Positions 26,452 through 37,115 of a stretch of DNA of 64,000 nt are shown here, piece after piece. This stretch comes from Halobacillus faecis. GTDB taxonomy: Bacteria; Bacillota; Bacilli; Bacillales; Halobacillaceae. The stretch covers positions 17,482-81,481 of the forward strand of contig NZ_BJYD01000007.1 in assembly GCF_007991335.1 (NCBI RefSeq), read 5' to 3'. The position numbers and the translations under genes were made by a program. A model generated the notes under the pieces. The model saw only the letters and a list, made by a program, of their open reading frames with translations, searched no databases and was not told the origin of the DNA. The first letter of the stretch is position 1. Each line of letters begins with the position of its first letter.

Positions 26452-27506
26452 ACTCGTTCACCTTCCGAACTGCTGGATGAATTCGCCATACCTTCCATAC
26501 GCTTTTTCACCGCTTCTGGTGGTTCAATCTTTGGTGCATGCTCATGTAACAACCATGTAGCTGCGTAATGCGTATCGCTCACCTTAAACATTGGTGGTTC
26601 TTGTTCAAAGTCGATCTTCATTGCGTATTTATTACGAGCGGCAAAAGCGTCTCCTTTTGGTGGGTCCAGCAAATCCGGCGGTGTACCAGGAATGGCAAAC
26701 AGCTCTTCATCTGCACTATCAAGAGAAGGCATAGACCCTAATAACCCCCATGTGTATGGATGTTGAGGATTGTAGAATATATCATCTACTGTACCAACTT
26801 CGACAATTTTACCAGCATACATAACCGCTACTCGATCGGCAACGTTCGCCACTACACCAAGGTCGTGAGTGATGAAAATGGTCGCTGAATCTGTTTTCTT
26901 TTGAATGTCCTTCATCAGCTCTAAGATTTGAGCTTGGATCGTTACATCCAAGGCGGTTGTAGGCTCATCGGCAATCAACAGTTTTGGATTACACGCAAGC
27001 GCGATGGCAACAACCACACGCTGCCTCATTCCACCTGAGAACTGGTGGGGATATTGTTTCATACGGTTTTCCGCATCAGGAATCCCTACAAGTTCCAATA
27101 GTTCCACAACACGCTTCCGGGCTTGAGGCTTACTCATTTTTTGGTGCTTGATCAGACCTTCCATGATCTGATTCCCGACTTTCATCGTCGGGTTCAGTGA
27201 TGTCATAGGATCCTGGAAAATCATTGATATCTCTTTACCGCGAATCTTTTGCATCTGTTTTTCAGACATTTTTGCAAGGTCACGGCCTTCAAAAAGGATC
27301 TCTCCTTCTTTGATACGACCTGGCGGTTTTGGAATCAAGTGCATAAGAGCTTTGGTTGTAACGGATTTACCGGAACCAGACTCTCCTACAATTGCTAGTG
27401 TTTCACCTTTTTTTACATCAAAATTAACACCACGTACTGCTTTGACTTCACCACCGTAGGTGTCAAAGGATACGTGCAAGTTTTTAACATCTAGAAGTTT
27501 TTCCAT
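26448..27506 (-). CDS. oppD: Oligopeptide ABC transporter ATPase OppD
   Basis: 352-residue ABC ATPase. It has Walker A GESGSGKS, signature FSGGMRQRVVVAIAL, Walker B LLIADEPTT and the OppD C-terminal domain with IPGTPPDLLDPPKGDAF. A family Fe-S cluster is sometimes reported for Dpp/Opp ATPases, but the usual four-Cys motif is not present here. The ATG at 27506 is set by AGGAGG 12 bases upstream; a GTG at 27515 is only three bases from it. Confidence 0.94.
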   Translation of the reverse strand: MEKLLDVKNLHVSFDTYGGEVKAVRGVNFDVKKGETLAIVGESGSGKSVTTKALMHLIPKPPGRIKEGEILFEGRDLAKMSEKQMQKIRGKEISMIFQDPMTSLNPTMKVGNQIMEGLIKHQKMSKPQARKRVVELLELVGIPDAENRMKQYPHQFSGGMRQRVVVAIALACNPKLLIADEPTTALDVTIQAQILELMKDIQKKTDSATIFITHDLGVVANVADRVAVMYAGKIVEVGTVDDIFYNPQHPYTWGLLGSMPSLDSADEELFAIPGTPPDLLDPPKGDAFAARNKYAMKIDFEQEPPMFKVSDTHYAATWLLHEHAPKIEPPEAVKKRMEGMANSSSSSEGERV

Positions 27507-27522
27507 TGTGTACACCTACCTC

Positions 27523-28653
27523 CTATTCGCGCATCTTCGGATCAAATGCATCACGAAGACCATCAGCTAAGACGTTAAAGGCAATCATGATAAGGGAGAT
27601 TATAATTGCCGGGAATAATAGAATATGCGGATAAATCTGCAATGAATCGAAACCTGCATCAATAAGTGTACCTAAAGATGCCATCGGAGTTGGTAGACCT
27701 AACCCGATAAAGCTTAGGAAAGCTTCAAAGAAAATCGCTGAAGGAATCGAGAACATCGTGTTAATAATAATTAATCCTAATGTGTTCGGAATTAAATGTC
27801 TTTGCAATATTCGTCCATCTTTCGCACCTAATGTTCTGGATGCAAGAACGAACTCTTGGTTTTTCAATTTCAATATTTGACCTCGGACAATACGTGCCAT
27901 GGATATCCATCCCGATATGGCAAGGGCTATGGTAATAGACATAATCCCTGGTTCTAAGATTAGAATCATTAAGATGATAAGAACCAAGTTCGGAATACCG
28001 ACTAGAATTTCAATAAAACGTTGCATGTAGTTATCCACACGACCGCCGTAATACGCTGAAATTCCACCATAAGCAACCCCAATAACCATATCTATAGCTG
28101 CAGCAAGCAGGGCAATGTAAAGGGAGACACGAGTTCCCATCCATGTACGAGACCACTGGTCACGGCCCAATCCGTCAGTACCGAACCAGAAGTTCTCATC
28201 CATGTCTTTGGCAGCATAAACATCATAAGTGGCTCTTACTTCTGCTTGCTCACCATTGGATCCATCATTCAATACTTCTGTAGTGATAAACTCTTCCTGG
28301 TTGTTAAAACGCATCAAGGCTTTCGTTTGGGCGTCTTCTAATGTGTCAGCAGACTGAACATCAGAAAGTGTACCATCCATACCTAGCCAAGCTAGACCTT
28401 CTACCTTAGGTGGCATTTTAGCACGGGAAAGGTCTTGTTCATATTGGTCATAGTCATTCATATATGGACCAAAGGCAGCCATTAAACCTAAGACAATTAA
28501 AACAGCCAGTCCAATCATCGCTCCAACGTTCTTGCGGAGACGGATGAAGGAATCCTGCCAGAAGGAAAGGCTCGGCCGTGTTATCTTCTCATTTTCTGTT
28601 TCTGTCGTTTCTACGGGCACAAATAAGTCTTTCGATGGTTTGTGGTTATCCAT
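27523..28653 (-). CDS. oppC: Oligopeptide ABC transporter permease OppC
   Basis: 376-residue inner membrane permease. Segment 1 is at residues 40-62, and the binding-protein-dependent transport domain spans about 170-370, with FWFGTDGLGRDQWSRTWMG before it and an EAA-type loop around ASRTLGAKDGRI. Between segment 1 and this domain there are about 90 residues outside the membrane, more than in the roughly 305-residue B. subtilis protein. Confidence 0.93.
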   Translation of the reverse strand: MDNHKPSKDLFVPVETTETENEKITRPSLSFWQDSFIRLRKNVGAMIGLAVLIVLGLMAAFGPYMNDYDQYEQDLSRAKMPPKVEGLAWLGMDGTLSDVQSADTLEDAQTKALMRFNNQEEFITTEVLNDGSNGEQAEVRATYDVYAAKDMDENFWFGTDGLGRDQWSRTWMGTRVSLYIALLAAAIDMVIGVAYGGISAYYGGRVDNYMQRFIEILVGIPNLVLIILMILILEPGIMSITIALAISGWISMARIVRGQILKLKNQEFVLASRTLGAKDGRILQRHLIPNTLGLIIINTMFSIPSAIFFEAFLSFIGLGLPTPMASLGTLIDAGFDSLQIYPHILLFPAIIISLIMIAFNVLADGLRDAFDPKMRE

Positions 28654-28659
28654 AGTCGA

Positions 28660-29586
28660 TTACTCTCCTTCCGCCAGACGAATTCTAGGGTCAATGACTC
28701 CATAAAGCAAGTCGATGACCAGGATGATGAAGATGAATAAGAAAGCGATTAAGAGCGTTGTACCCATAATGATTGGGAAATCATTCATATTGATCGCCTT
28801 AACGAACTGCTCACCAATTCCAGGCACAGCAAAGATATTTTCAATAACAAGCGTACCTGTCATCAATCCTACAGCTAGCGGTCCTAACACTGTAATCAAT
28901 GGAATTAAAGCGTTTCTTAAACCGTGCTTAAATACAACACCGACTTTATTTACGCCTTTGGCGCGGGCGGTCACGATATAATCAGAGCCCATTACTTCAA
29001 GCATTTCTGTTCTCATAAAACGGGCAGCAATTGCAATTGGGAAGATGGCCAACGAAATGGTTGGTAATATAGTGTATTCCCAGCCTTCCCACAGGGCAAC
29101 TGGCAGCCAGCCAAACTTAACACCAATATAAAACTGTAATAAACCTGCAAATACAAATGATGGTATGGACTGTCCTAATACAGCAAGGAATGTAGACGTA
29201 TAGTCCATGATTCCATTATGGTAAATGGCAGATACAAGTCCCAATAACATACCTATGATTGTTCCGATAATCATCGCTTGGAAACCTAGCTGAACCGAAG
29301 GGCCAATTCTCTCCATAATAATGGTAGTGACCTCTCGATTGTCGAACTGAAACGAGATACCTAAATCACCCTGAGCCAGGTTAACCATATAGTTGAAATA
29401 CTGAACAGGAACAGGATCATTCAATCCATACTTTTCTAAAACTACCGCTTGCTGTTCATCTGACAATTTATCTGCAGCACTTAGGGGAGTACCTGGTAAA
29501 AACTTCATCAGGAAGAACGTTAAGGTAGCAATTAAAAACATCGTTATAACCATATACAATAGTCGCTGGATTATATAACGAGTCAT
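28660..29586 (-). CDS. oppB: Oligopeptide ABC transporter permease OppB
   Basis: 308-residue permease with six transmembrane helices. It has the typical N-terminus MTRYIIQRLLYMVITMF, the PGTPLS loop and the EAA-type loop around TARAKGVNKVGVVFKHGLRN. It pairs with OppC, starts six bases before it and completes the channel. Confidence 0.95.
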   Translation of the reverse strand: MTRYIIQRLLYMVITMFLIATLTFFLMKFLPGTPLSAADKLSDEQQAVVLEKYGLNDPVPVQYFNYMVNLAQGDLGISFQFDNREVTTIIMERIGPSVQLGFQAMIIGTIIGMLLGLVSAIYHNGIMDYTSTFLAVLGQSIPSFVFAGLLQFYIGVKFGWLPVALWEGWEYTILPTISLAIFPIAIAARFMRTEMLEVMGSDYIVTARAKGVNKVGVVFKHGLRNALIPLITVLGPLAVGLMTGTLVIENIFAVPGIGEQFVKAINMNDFPIIMGTTLLIAFLFIFIILVIDLLYGVIDPRIRLAEGE

Positions 29587-29678
29587 ATCAACACCTCCAA
29601 ATGTGTAAACCTACAAACTTATCATGTTGTCATAATTGACAGAAATTTGTCTATAATCTGAATAATTTGTTGGCAGGG

Positions 29679-29720
29679 AAAAAGAGAGCATACGCCAACA
29701 CGTTGGACATATACTCTCTC
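29679..29720 (-). terminator. Attenuator hairpin between oppA and oppB
   Basis: On the minus strand GAGAGTATATGTCCAAC and GTTGGCGTATGCTCTC form a 16-17-base stem with a short loop and T-run. It lies in the 180-base oppA-oppB gap. Such a partial terminator would make more binding protein than permease. Confidence 0.82.
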
Positions 29721-29766
29721 TCCCCTGTAAAGCAAGCCTATATGTGGTTGGAAATTCTTATTTCAA

Positions 29767-31470
29767 TTATTTACCTTCGATATAAGCATACTTGTAAGTG
29801 TAGTCAGGTCCCATAGGCTGAGTGATTACACCCTTAACATAAGGCTTCCAAAGTTGAGCAACTGCACGCTGGTAAAGCGGTGCAAGAACTGCATCATCTT
29901 GAATTAGAATTTTCTCAGCTTCTAGGAATGTTTCGAAACGTTCAACTGGCTCTTGTGCAAGCTCAGTGTTCGCTTTTTCAATTAGACCATCGTACTCTTC
30001 AGAAGAGTATCCAGTCTTATTGTTTCCGCCATCGGTTACGAACATATTCAAGAATGTGTTCGGATCGATGTAGTCAGGACCCCAACCGGAGTTCTGGATA
30101 TCATATTCCATGTTTTCATCACGCTGAAGGCGCTCTTTGAAAGGTACGGACTGAACATTAACAGTTAGACCTTCTAGTTGCTCAAGCTGGTCCTTAATGT
30201 AAGCATCCATGTTCATAGCTACTTCACTATCGCCACCAAGGTAGCCAAGTTCAACTGTGTCCATGCCAAGCTCTTCTTTAGCCGTAGCCCAAAGCTCTTT
30301 AGCTTGTTCAACATTTGTTTCGATTAGATCACCGTTAAGCTCACGGAAATCTTCTTCTGTTTCAGGGTGCTTCGTGAAGTTCTGTGGTACGTGACCTACA
30401 GAAGGAATAGATCCATTATTCAAGATAACATCAACCATAGATTGACGGTCGATGACCATTTGGATCGCTTTACGAGCATTAACGTTACCCAATACTTCAT
30501 TCTCTTGGTTCATCTTCAAGTAGAACAATACAGGCTCTTCTTCAACTTTGAAATCATCAGAAGTGCGGTATTGGTCAACGAATTCTGCAGAAAGACCAGT
30601 ACGGTCAATTTCACCAGTGTCATAAAGGTTTACAGCCGTAGATGTTTCTTTAACAACTTTAACGTTGATTGTTTCAAGTTGTACATTTTCTGCATCCCAG
30701 TAATCCTGGTTCTTTTCAAGCGTCCAGCCTTCACCGTGGTTCCACTCAGTTAGAACGAATGGACCGTTGGAAAGTAGCGTGTCCGCTTCAAGTGCATATT
30801 GATCACCTTGCTCTTCAACGAATGCTTGATTCAATGGAAGGAAAGTACCAAAAGTAGTCAAGGATTCGAAGTAAGGAACTGGTTTTTCAAGCTCAACAAC
30901 TAGTGTGTAGTCGCCATCAGCTTTAACACCAAGCTCTTCGACAGGAGCTTCCCCGTCTACGACAGCTTGTGCGTTCTTGATTACGCCACCCATCATGTAA
31001 GGGCCGTACTCAGAACCTGTATCAGGGTTTACAGCACGTTGCCAAGCGTAAACGAAATCGTTCGCTGTGACAGGATCGCCGTTTGACCAAACAGCGTCTT
31101 CACGAAGATTGAACGTCCAAGTAAGACCGTCTTCACTTACTTCGTGGTCTGTAGCAATTCCTGGTTCTGGCTGAGCGTTCTCACCAAGACGATAAAGACC
31201 GTCTGTCGTAGAACCTAACCATTGGAATGCTACAGCGTCAGTTGCTAGAGATGCATCCATTGTTGGGATCTCTGCACTGTCTGTAATGTTAAGTACTTGT
31301 TCACCTGAAGCTTCTCCCTCTTCACCGGAAGTGTCTTCAGTTTCTGTTGTTTCCTCGGAGTCAGCATCGTCTGTGGAATTTGACGTATCGTCTGATCCAC
31401 CAGAACAAGCTGCGAGGAACATGCTAAGTACTAGTGCAAGTACTAGCAATAACCAATTTGTCTTTTTCAT
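29767..31470 (-). CDS. oppA: Oligopeptide-binding lipoprotein OppA
   Basis: 567-residue extracytoplasmic solute-binding protein, SBP family 5. The lipobox LAAC sits at residues 19-22 and is followed by a Ser/Asp/Glu/Thr-rich linker to about residue 55. Typical family segments follow, such as WTFNLREDAVWSNGDPVTANDFVYAW (split here as WTFNLREDAVW and DPVTANDFVYAW). First gene of oppABCDF. A near-perfect CodY box overlaps the leader just upstream of its GGGGAGG site. Confidence 0.95.
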   Translation of the reverse strand: MKKTNWLLLVLALVLSMFLAACSGGSDDTSNSTDDADSEETTETEDTSGEEGEASGEQVLNITDSAEIPTMDASLATDAVAFQWLGSTTDGLYRLGENAQPEPGIATDHEVSEDGLTWTFNLREDAVWSNGDPVTANDFVYAWQRAVNPDTGSEYGPYMMGGVIKNAQAVVDGEAPVEELGVKADGDYTLVVELEKPVPYFESLTTFGTFLPLNQAFVEEQGDQYALEADTLLSNGPFVLTEWNHGEGWTLEKNQDYWDAENVQLETINVKVVKETSTAVNLYDTGEIDRTGLSAEFVDQYRTSDDFKVEEEPVLFYLKMNQENEVLGNVNARKAIQMVIDRQSMVDVILNNGSIPSVGHVPQNFTKHPETEEDFRELNGDLIETNVEQAKELWATAKEELGMDTVELGYLGGDSEVAMNMDAYIKDQLEQLEGLTVNVQSVPFKERLQRDENMEYDIQNSGWGPDYIDPNTFLNMFVTDGGNNKTGYSSEEYDGLIEKANTELAQEPVERFETFLEAEKILIQDDAVLAPLYQRAVAQLWKPYVKGVITQPMGPDYTYKYAYIEGK

Positions 31471-31493
31471 GATAGAAAATGACCTCCCCTAAA

Positions 31494-31508
31494 AATTTTC
31501 TAAAAATT
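31494..31508. promoter_or_regulatory. CodY box upstream of oppA
   Basis: AATTTTCTAAAAATT matches the CodY consensus AATTTTCWGAAAATT in 14 of 15 positions. It lies 24 bases before the oppA start codon. CodY represses peptide uptake genes when branched-chain amino acids and GTP are plentiful. Nothing else was assigned in the 407-base oppA-DUF3899 gap, which is very AT-rich and must hold both promoters. Confidence 0.65.
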
Positions 31509-31877
31509 TGTTGTGGCGTTTTGTCCACATATCGAATTATACAAGTTTTCTAACTATTTTGCATTACCTTTTTTTTTGAAAATCGTCAGGATTCCCACCA
31601 TTATTACGTTTCAGTAACACAAAATGAGACTATTTACCTAGTTTATTTTACAATATTATAGACCATAACTTATTATTTATAAGCTCATATGCATAAAAAA
31701 AGATATGGGATTTTGAAACAATGTTATTTATTACGGTTATCCGTTAAAGCGTTTGAATACACCATTCATTATTTTACCAAAGCTGAATTTTCAGTTTATT
31801 TATTGTGTTAACAATTCCTTCATACTTGATAAACATGCTATAATATAGTTCGAGTTTGTATGAAAGGTGGAAGTCAT

Positions 31878-32249
31878 GTGACGATCATTAAGAATAAATG
31901 GTTGATTTTCAGTTTGAATATGGCGATCGTTTCGATCCTGTTTATCGTCCTTGCCCCTGCTTACGATTTATTTCATTATATTAACCAACTCTTTTACATC
32001 GCATACTTCTATATCTTCATTGGTATTATAATGTGGGTCGTGCGTGGTGGATTCTTTGACGGCATCACTTACGGATTCAGACGTTTTACTAACCGAATGT
32101 CTAAACAAAGAGATTACTTGGATGATTGGGAAGAGAAACCCCTCCCCTCTCAAACTGTCCATCAATCTCTACCCAAGTTCTTCTTGTTTCACGGGACATT
32201 GTTAAGCATAAGTTTGCTCGCTTTACTTTTCCTTTACTATTCAGCATAA
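31878..32249 (+). CDS. DUF3899-like small membrane protein
   Basis: 123-residue membrane protein with three hydrophobic segments (about residues 8-28, 36-54 and 99-121) and a charged cytoplasmic loop between the second and third. The GTG at 31878 follows AAAGGTGGAA with good spacing; an ATG at 31860 lies upstream of that site. It resembles the DUF3899 family from memory. Function unknown. Confidence 0.65.
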   Translation: MTIIKNKWLIFSLNMAIVSILFIVLAPAYDLFHYINQLFYIAYFYIFIGIIMWVVRGGFFDGITYGFRRFTNRMSKQRDYLDDWEEKPLPSQTVHQSLPKFFLFHGTLLSISLLALLFLYYSA

Positions 32250-32253
32250 GAGC

Positions 32254-32282
32254 TTGCATCCTGGGAATGAATCCGATATAAT
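32254..32282 (+). promoter_or_regulatory. Sigma-A promoter of trpS
   Basis: TTGCAT, 17 bases, TATAAT. A start site near 32290 is just before the T-box leader. Confidence 0.75.
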
Positions 32283-32299
32283 ACTGACTTACTAATATA

Positions 32300-33559
<1,260 letters not shown>

Positions 33560-33560
33560 T

Positions 33561-33602
33561 AAAAAGCCAGAATTGAGTTTTCTCCTCAATTCTGGCTTTT
33601 CA
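33561..33602. terminator. Bidirectional terminator between trpS and yjbA
   Basis: AAAAGCCAGAATTGAG and its complement form a 16-base stem. The yjbA stop codon lies inside the right arm. Confidence 0.9.
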
Positions 33603-34347
33603 TATGTTGAGAGACCCCTTCATTCTCCCCTTGCCATATGGTTTCAAAGAATGGCTGACCTTTCACCATCTTTTTGCATAGTTCTTCGTGAGCCATTGAC
33701 CATCCATTACATGTTCCTTCATATAAACGATCCCATGCTTCATCGTTCGAGAATTGCTTGATCGTTGGATATTGTGCAGGGTTCCATTCCGTCAACCAGT
33801 AGCGGATCTCTTCGGGATGGTCGGATTGTTTCAACTGATCAAGTGCCATCATTAAGAGCTGTTTTAACTGTCGTTCTCTCCGCGTCAATCCAGACATTTT
33901 CGTTGGGGCTAATGATAAGATATGATGTTCTTTTAAAACTCTTTCTTCTATTAAATAGTGCTCGGGCTCTTTGCCTTGAACCATTTCAAACACGAGTCGC
34001 TCCTGTCTAGGAATTAAGCGGCTTTTCTTAACAGGGAGCGTATAGCCAATCGTATCAAACACCATAACATCCTTGCCATTCGTTACAACGGCTGCATATT
34101 CAACTGTGTGACGTTCTTGATTTTTCTTCATATACGTTTTGCGGTGGACATCCTGGAGTAACGAAGCTGGTAGGTCTTGCAAATCATTTTCAATAAAATT
34201 AAATAATTCATCACTGATTAAAATCAAAGGTATTTGATCGATCAGTTCAATTCCATCCTCTTTGCGCCATTCATGAAAACGACAGACGTTATACCCATTC
34301 TCTTCACCTTCAAACCAGTTCACCCACAGATCATGCATGTATAACAT
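33586..34347 (-). CDS. yjbA: YjbA family protein (DUF3603)
   Basis: 253-residue soluble protein matching Bacillus YjbA in length and in its start (MLYMHDLWVNWFEGEENGY). The C-terminal half is helical, with TRRERQLKQLLMMALDQL near residue 175. No catalytic motif is recognised and the function is unknown. It converges with trpS, as in B. subtilis. Confidence 0.82.
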   Translation of the reverse strand: MLYMHDLWVNWFEGEENGYNVCRFHEWRKEDGIELIDQIPLILISDELFNFIENDLQDLPASLLQDVHRKTYMKKNQERHTVEYAAVVTNGKDVMVFDTIGYTLPVKKSRLIPRQERLVFEMVQGKEPEHYLIEERVLKEHHILSLAPTKMSGLTRRERQLKQLLMMALDQLKQSDHPEEIRYWLTEWNPAQYPTIKQFSNDEAWDRLYEGTCNGWSMAHEELCKKMVKGQPFFETIWQGENEGVSQHMKSQN

Positions 34348-34437
34348 TTCGGACCCTCACTTTCACTCGGTGATCTCTTTTGGTTACATTATGACCAATG
34401 CTGGCTTTTTTATTCTTTGAAACCATATTTTAGAAAA

Positions 34438-34638
34438 TTAATCTTCCATCATAATTAAGGCTGTCGTAATGAAGATCAATCCAATAGGAAAAAGATAGCA
34501 CTCCACCCGTGTACGAATCAGGATAAAGAATTCAATCCAACTTAACCCGGCAGGAACGAGGTTCAAATACGTGATTGTTACCGTTCCTCCTGCGACAGCA
34601 AAACCAAACCCTGTCAACAACAGCATCCAATACCACAT
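34438..34638 (-). CDS. 66-residue two-helix membrane protein
   Basis: Small hydrophobic protein with two membrane segments (about residues 3-27 and 45-63) linked by LVPAGLSWIEFFILIRTRVE. A GGAGGGGATGGAG ribosome binding site precedes the ATG. I do not recognise the family. It is transcribed in the direction of yjbA, about 90 bases upstream. Confidence 0.6.
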   Translation of the reverse strand: MWYWMLLLTGFGFAVAGGTVTITYLNLVPAGLSWIEFFILIRTRVECYLFPIGLIFITTALIMMED

Positions 34639-34818
34639 AACTCCATCCCCTCCGGCTCGTCCTCCTATTGCTATCTTATGAGAGGAAGTGCTTTGTCATG
34701 CGGTGAATTCCCTTTAAATCCTAGTCTTTACTTCATTGGCAAGAACAGGTACATTTAATTACAGATAATTTTTTTAAACAAGCTTTTAGAGTGGGTTAAG
34801 TTTGAAAGGATGATGACC

Positions 34819-35838
34819 TTGTCACAGTCGAGATCCTTGCGGAAACGCAGCAAAAGAAGGCGAAAACGCAAGTTATTTATTGGTATGTATGCTCTTATTT
34901 TTCTACTAATCATCAGTTATTCTGGGTATGAATACTTAGCAGGCAAACATCAAGCGATGAGTCAACAGGCCTCTGCTGCCGAGAGTATAGACCAGGTAGA
35001 AACGGTCGAAAGTGTGTATAAAGAAGACTTCAAAGGAAAAGACAACGGTGACGGGAAGATAACCGTGCTGCTATTGGGAGTGGATCAGCGAGGGTCAGAG
35101 ATTGCAAGAACGGACACGATCATGATTGCTGAATATGAGCCCGCTTCTAAAGAAGCAAAGATTGCTTCATTAATGAGAGACCTTTATGTTGATATCCCGG
35201 GGCACGGATACAATAAACTGAATGCTGCATTTGCTTTAGGGGGCCCGGAACTCCTACGTGAGACTATTGAGGTTAATTTAGGTATTGAAGCCGAATACTA
35301 TTCGATCGTGGACTTTCAAGGGTTTACTCAAATTGTGGACACCTTATCACCGGATGGAATGAAAGTGGATGTAGAAAAGAACATGCATTACCGCTCTGGG
35401 GATGGAACGACGGACATCCAAGTACAAGAAGGATTACAAACCCTTAATGGGGGAGAACTTCTTGGTTATGTGAGATATCGAAGTGATGCACGAGGGGATT
35501 TTGCCAGAGTAGAGAGACAACAGAAGGTCATTCAATTGATGAAAAAGGAACTTCTTTCTTTCCAAGGGGTCCTTAAAGCACCACGGTTGATTGGAAACAT
35601 TCAGCCTTATATTGATACAAATCTCGAAGGAAGTAAAATGATCCAGATCGGGAAAGACCTTTTGCTGAACCCTGTGGAATCCATGGATATGATCAGCATC
35701 CCTACAACAGATAATGTATGGGATGAACGGAAGCCTTATCCGATCGGCCTGGTCCTTAACCACGATGAGGAAGCTACAAAACAAACGCTTCAGCATTTTT
35801 TTAAAAAGGAACTAAAAGAAAACCCGATGTCTGAATAG
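34819..35838 (+). CDS. LytR-CpsA-Psr (LCP) family cell-wall glycopolymer ligase
   Basis: 339-residue membrane-anchored LCP protein. A highly basic cytoplasmic start (RKRSKRRRKRK) is followed by one transmembrane helix (about residues 21-40) and the LCP domain with LLLGVDQRGSEIARTDTIM, SLMRDLYVDIPGHG, KLNAAFALGGPELL and YVRYRSDARGDFARVERQQ. Such enzymes attach teichoic acids or similar polymers to peptidoglycan. The site GAAAGGA fits the TTG at 34819 better than the ATGs at 34810 and 34813. Confidence 0.88.
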   Translation: MSQSRSLRKRSKRRRKRKLFIGMYALIFLLIISYSGYEYLAGKHQAMSQQASAAESIDQVETVESVYKEDFKGKDNGDGKITVLLLGVDQRGSEIARTDTIMIAEYEPASKEAKIASLMRDLYVDIPGHGYNKLNAAFALGGPELLRETIEVNLGIEAEYYSIVDFQGFTQIVDTLSPDGMKVDVEKNMHYRSGDGTTDIQVQEGLQTLNGGELLGYVRYRSDARGDFARVERQQKVIQLMKKELLSFQGVLKAPRLIGNIQPYIDTNLEGSKMIQIGKDLLLNPVESMDMISIPTTDNVWDERKPYPIGLVLNHDEEATKQTLQHFFKKELKENPMSE

Positions 35839-35855
35839 CAGACATCGGGCTTTTT
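35823..35855. terminator. Bidirectional terminator between the LCP gene and fabF
   Basis: CCCGATGTCTG, a five-base loop and CAGACATCGGG, followed by a T-run. The left arm covers the last codons of the LCP gene. Confidence 0.9.
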
Positions 35856-37100
35856 TTATTCTTCGTATTTTTGGAAGATCAGACTAGCATTATGACCGCC
35901 AAAACCGAGCGAGTTACTCATTACGGTGTTGACGTCTTGTTTACGCGCCTCATTCGGAACATAATCAAGATCACACTCTGGATCTGGAGTTTCGTAATTG
36001 ATCGTCGGTGGCAGTATTCCATCATTAATTGCTTTTAGGGAAATAACCGCTTCAACCGCACCTGCCGCACCCAAAAGGTGCCCAGTCATCGATTTTGTTG
36101 AAGAAATGGCAAATTTATTCGCATGTTCTTGGAATACTGTCTTGGCAGCATGAGTTTCGAATTTATCATTCAGTTCTGTCGACGTTCCGTGAGCGTTCAA
36201 GTAATCGATATCTTCCGGTTTCAACCCTGCATCATCAATCGCTTGTTTCATCGCACGCGCCGCACCGTCTCCTTCAGGCGCTGGGGAAGTGATGTGATAA
36301 GCATCTCCTGTCGAACCATAGCCTTTAAGCTCACCATAGATTTTCGCTCCACGTTTTTTCGCGGATTCCAGCGTTTCCATGATGAGAATACCTGCACCTT
36401 CACCCATGACAAAACCATCACGGTTTTTATCAAATGGACGGCTGGCTGTTTGTGGATCTTCATTAAGGGATAACGCACGCGCAGATGCGAAACCTGCAAA
36501 TGACATTTTATTCATCGGTGCTTCTGTACCACCAGCAATCATAATATCCGCATCGCCCCGTTGAATGACTTTAAAAGCATCCCCGATGGAGTTTGCACCT
36601 GAAGAACAGGCCGTTACTGTACAGGAGTTTATCCCTTTAGCTCCAAGCGCAATAGAAACCTGACCTGCAGCCATGTCCGGGATCATCATAGGAATGAAAA
36701 ACGGGCTGACACGGCGGTAACCTTTCTTCTGAAACGTTTCAAATTGGGATTCATACGTACCCATACCACCGATTCCAGAGCCAATCCATACACCTGTTCG
36801 ATGAGCGACATCGTCTGTGATCTCGAGCTTTGCATCTTCTACAGCCATATGAGCAGCCACCATCGCATATTGGACGAACGGGTCCATGCGACGTGCATCT
36901 TTACGATCCACATAATCAGAAGGGTCGAAATCTTTCAGTTCTGCTGCCACATGGACAGGATAGTCTTCTTTATTCACTTTCGTAATCTCTCCGACTCCGG
37001 AGACACCATTTTTAATATTGTTCCACATTTCTTCTACTGAATTACCGACAGGAGTCACCGCTCCCATTCCGGTAATGACTACACGATGTTTATCCATCAT
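35856..37100 (-). CDS. fabF: Beta-ketoacyl-ACP synthase II FabF
   Basis: 414-residue condensing enzyme. The catalytic Cys is in [13 protein letters not shown] near residue 165; the two His are in [11 protein letters not shown] and [14 protein letters not shown]. It elongates acyl-ACP chains. Two ATG codons (37100, 37097) follow GGAGG, and either could start. It forms an operon with fabH, with a 15-base gap. Confidence 0.96.
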   Translation of the reverse strand: MMDKHRVVITGMGAVTPVGNSVEEMWNNIKNGVSGVGEITKVNKEDYPVHVAAELKDFDPSDYVDRKDARRMDPFVQYAMVAAHMAVEDAKLEITDDVAHRTGVWIGSGIGGMGTYESQFETFQKKGYRRVSPFFIPMMIPDMAAGQVSIALGAKGINSCTVTACSSGANSIGDAFKVIQRGDADIMIAGGTEAPMNKMSFAGFASARALSLNEDPQTASRPFDKNRDGFVMGEGAGILIMETLESAKKRGAKIYGELKGYGSTGDAYHITSPAPEGDGAARAMKQAIDDAGLKPEDIDYLNAHGTSTELNDKFETHAAKTVFQEHANKFAISSTKSMTGHLLGAAGAVEAVISLKAINDGILPPTINYETPDPECDLDYVPNEARKQDVNTVMSNSLGFGGHNASLIFQKYEE

Positions 37101-37115
37101 TCCATACCTCCTTGG

